NCBI RefSeq assembly: GCF_002007205.1
Contig: NZ_LAZS01000005.1
Coordinates: 1,488,001-1,552,000, forward strand
Length of the DNA: 64,000 bases
Direction: 5' to 3'
Source: Ensifer adhaerens
GTDB lineage: Bacteria; Pseudomonadota; Alphaproteobacteria; Rhizobiales; Rhizobiaceae
Every line of letters starts with the position of its first letter. The stretch's first letter is position 1. The notes below the pieces were generated by a model. The model made no database searches. It worked only from the letters and a program-made list of their open reading frames with translations, and was not told the origin of the DNA. Position numbers and translations under genes: made by a program. Below are positions 62,550-64,000 of this stretch, in pieces.

Positions 62550-62771
62550 ATGATTGCAAGATATTTGAGCTATCCCTTATTTATTGTCTCAATGTCGCTT
62601 CTTACAGCCGTCATTCTGCCGTTTAATATTCTGCGTGACTTATATAATCTGGTCGCGCGATATGCCGTGATAAGGATACCGCTCTTAATCCTTTGCGTTT
62701 TCGCCGTTATATACTGGGGACCGTCCTTTTTCGACGTCAAACTGGCTCTGCAGACGTGGCTGAAATCGTAG
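62550..62771 (+). CDS. Small membrane protein of unknown function
   Basis: 73-residue protein with two hydrophobic helices (about 5-24 and 40-58) and few charges: MIARYLSYPLFIVSMSLLTA and IPLLILCVFAVIYWGPSFF. The ATG is preceded by GAGGGTTC, with the ribosome binding site slightly close. Codon use here is visibly more AT-rich than in the flanking core genome, in line with acquired DNA. The next gene starts 98 bases later. Confidence 0.6.
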   Translation: MIARYLSYPLFIVSMSLLTAVILPFNILRDLYNLVARYAVIRIPLLILCVFAVIYWGPSFFDVKLALQTWLKS

Positions 62772-62869
62772 GCGCCAAAGCTGGGCGAACCGGTGAACGG
62801 AGATGTGGTCAGGCTTGACCCGCATCCTTTGAAACCTATTGTGTCGCCGATCGAAGGAGTCGCCGGCAC

Positions 62870-64000
62870 ATGAAAAAAGCATTCGTTCTGCGGGAAGAGC
62901 CTTTTGATGGCTACAATTGGAATGTCGGGGATCACCTAATCCACGCCGGCGTTGACACGATTGTTGACCATCTGGGCCAGTTCACGCGCACTTACGTCAA
63001 CAGAAAGCAGTTCGGCTTGCCCGATCCCAGTGAGCGTGCGGATTTGCTGGTCTATGCCGGCATGCCTCAGTTTGCTGCAACGGATCGCGCCTCGATGGAC
63101 GATCAGGCGTGGGCAATGCTCAGACACCGCTTCCCCTCAACTCGGGCCATCAACGTTGGGTGCGGGACAGGCTATGCGTTGCATGTGAATAGGTTGTCCG
63201 TCGCGGCAAACATGGCGTCGGAGTATTACAACAACTGGTACTACGCGGCGCAGTCGGACGTAACTTATGTCACGCGCGATCCGCTAAGCTGGCACTTCCT
63301 TGACCTCCTGGGCCTTGATGCAACGCTGGGCCTTTGCCCCTCGCATTTCGCAGTAGCTCCGCCCGCCAGCAAGAAGTATCGAATTGGCGTATCGCTCGCC
63401 CACCCGGAAACCAAATTCGACCAGGCGCAAAAGTCACGCCTTCAGTTCGAGCTCGGCGAGCTTTATCAATCTCTATTGGCCAAGTACCCAGATGCTCTGG
63501 TGATCTGCCAGGAGCCCGTCGACGTCGAATGGGCGAAAGCCTTGGGCATAACCAACCTCGTATTGCCGCGAACGGTCTCTGAGTTTTACGAGGCTTGCGG
63601 AAGCGTAGGGACGCTGATCTCCACAAGAGTGCACGCGACGGTGTGCGCCGTCTTGCGCAACGTGCCGACCCTTCATCTTGCGATCGACGGACGCTCCGAT
63701 CTTCTGACGCCGTTGATGACGTGCGGCCTGACCAAGTTGAACCTGTTCTGGCATTCGCAGGATGAGATTTTGGACGCTGCGCAAGCGCTGGTCGAAAAAG
63801 GTACGCACATCGATCCACGCCCGATCGTTGATCGTTTCAGGTCCGCGACGGTGGACCGTCTGGCCACATCGCTCAAGCGCATTGCGAAGAGACAACCTTC
63901 GCCTGGCAATGTCATTGTCAACCCAGGCCATATCGCGAGGATGGCGGCCGGTGACGTCATTTTTCTGACCGCAGAACATTTCAGGGCAAATGCGGGGAGC
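62870..64000 (+). CDS. Polysaccharide pyruvyl transferase-like protein, partial
   Basis: Open frame of 377 codons running off the window with no stop. It begins MKKAFVLREEPFDGYNWNVGDHLIHAG with the N-x-GD start of polysaccharide pyruvyl transferase (PF04230) relatives. It later carries VTRDPLSWHFLDLLG, YRIGVSLAHPE and the family ISTRVHATVCAVLRNVPTLHL. AAGGAG lies ten bases upstream. Such enzymes put pyruvate ketals or related groups on sugars. The segment after about residue 325 (PGNVIVNPGHIARMAAG) may start a second domain. It is in the proposed island. Confidence 0.75.
   Translation, partial: MKKAFVLREEPFDGYNWNVGDHLIHAGVDTIVDHLGQFTRTYVNRKQFGLPDPSERADLLVYAGMPQFAATDRASMDDQAWAMLRHRFPSTRAINVGCGTGYALHVNRLSVAANMASEYYNNWYYAAQSDVTYVTRDPLSWHFLDLLGLDATLGLCPSHFAVAPPASKKYRIGVSLAHPETKFDQAQKSRLQFELGELYQSLLAKYPDALVICQEPVDVEWAKALGITNLVLPRTVSEFYEACGSVGTLISTRVHATVCAVLRNVPTLHLAIDGRSDLLTPLMTCGLTKLNLFWHSQDEILDAAQALVEKGTHIDPRPIVDRFRSATVDRLATSLKRIAKRQPSPGNVIVNPGHIARMAAGDVIFLTAEHFRANAGS

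Noticed and set aside
1-64000. CRISPR arrays, insertion sequences, transposases, or rRNA genes
   Set aside because: None were seen: no spaced repeat arrays, no transposase-like proteins and no rRNA sequence.

Overview
The window looks like a chromosomal segment of an alphaproteobacterium of the Rhizobiaceae, most probably Ensifer/Sinorhizobium. This rests on high GC, NuoA-E of alphaproteobacterial type, the order hupB-lon-clpX-clpP, the rplM-rpsI and argC-ctaA neighbourhood, and several rhizobial small families (DUF2842, DUF6428, DUF6494). From memory, much of the gene order follows the S. meliloti chromosome; no database comparison was possible here.

Left part (1-26 kb), mainly core genes. 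A complex I operon reads leftwards (nuoA-B-C-D, a small secreted protein, then nuoE running off the window). Behind it are two identical tRNA-Asp genes and a tRNA-Val. Next come a cupin, a YhaN/YhaO-type SMC-like ATPase and nuclease pair, a chemotaxis receptor, a MarR regulator, a large secreted phytase-like esterase with a clear Pho box, and an EamA transporter behind a textbook FMN riboswitch (RibN, riboflavin uptake). HU, Lon, ClpX and ClpP form a proteostasis block with heat-shock-like promoters. A phospholipase D-like protein and an endonuclease/exonuclease/phosphatase protein follow.

Middle part (25-37 kb), accessory and metal related. It holds a glyoxalase-type protein, a cytochrome P450 and a cupin, then two arsenic-type modules. 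The first is a divergent pair (DUF6428 protein; ArsR regulator followed by an MFS permease and a TSUP permease) around a palindromic operator. The second is a full leftward ars operon: arsR, arsN2, thioredoxin-type arsC, acr3, glutaredoxin-type arsC, arsH. Between them lie a GDCCVxC-motif protein, a DUF6494 protein and an SDR enzyme.

Right-middle part (37-59 kb), core metabolism then surface polysaccharide. It contains metY, a CoA-binding protein, an EamA transporter, enoyl-CoA hydratase, a thioesterase, rplM-rpsI, an AsnC regulator divergent from phenylalanine hydroxylase, agmatinase, argC and ctaA. A polysaccharide locus follows: a CelD-type acetyltransferase, a Wzz/ExoP-like protein with a degenerate kinase domain, a Wza-like lipoprotein, two GT4 enzymes, a WcaJ-type initiating transferase and a Wzy-like polymerase. 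It resembles the unipolar polysaccharide (UPP) adhesin locus of Agrobacterium and Sinorhizobium. A repeat-bearing secreted peptide and a GT8 enzyme come next.

Right end (60-64 kb), probably a genomic island. A 45-bp tRNA-Pro 3' fragment, from anticodon loop to CCA, looks like an attachment site. Beyond it are an ATP-dependent DNA ligase, several small unknown proteins with general-stress-like promoter motifs, and a partial polysaccharide pyruvyl transferase-like gene that leaves the window.
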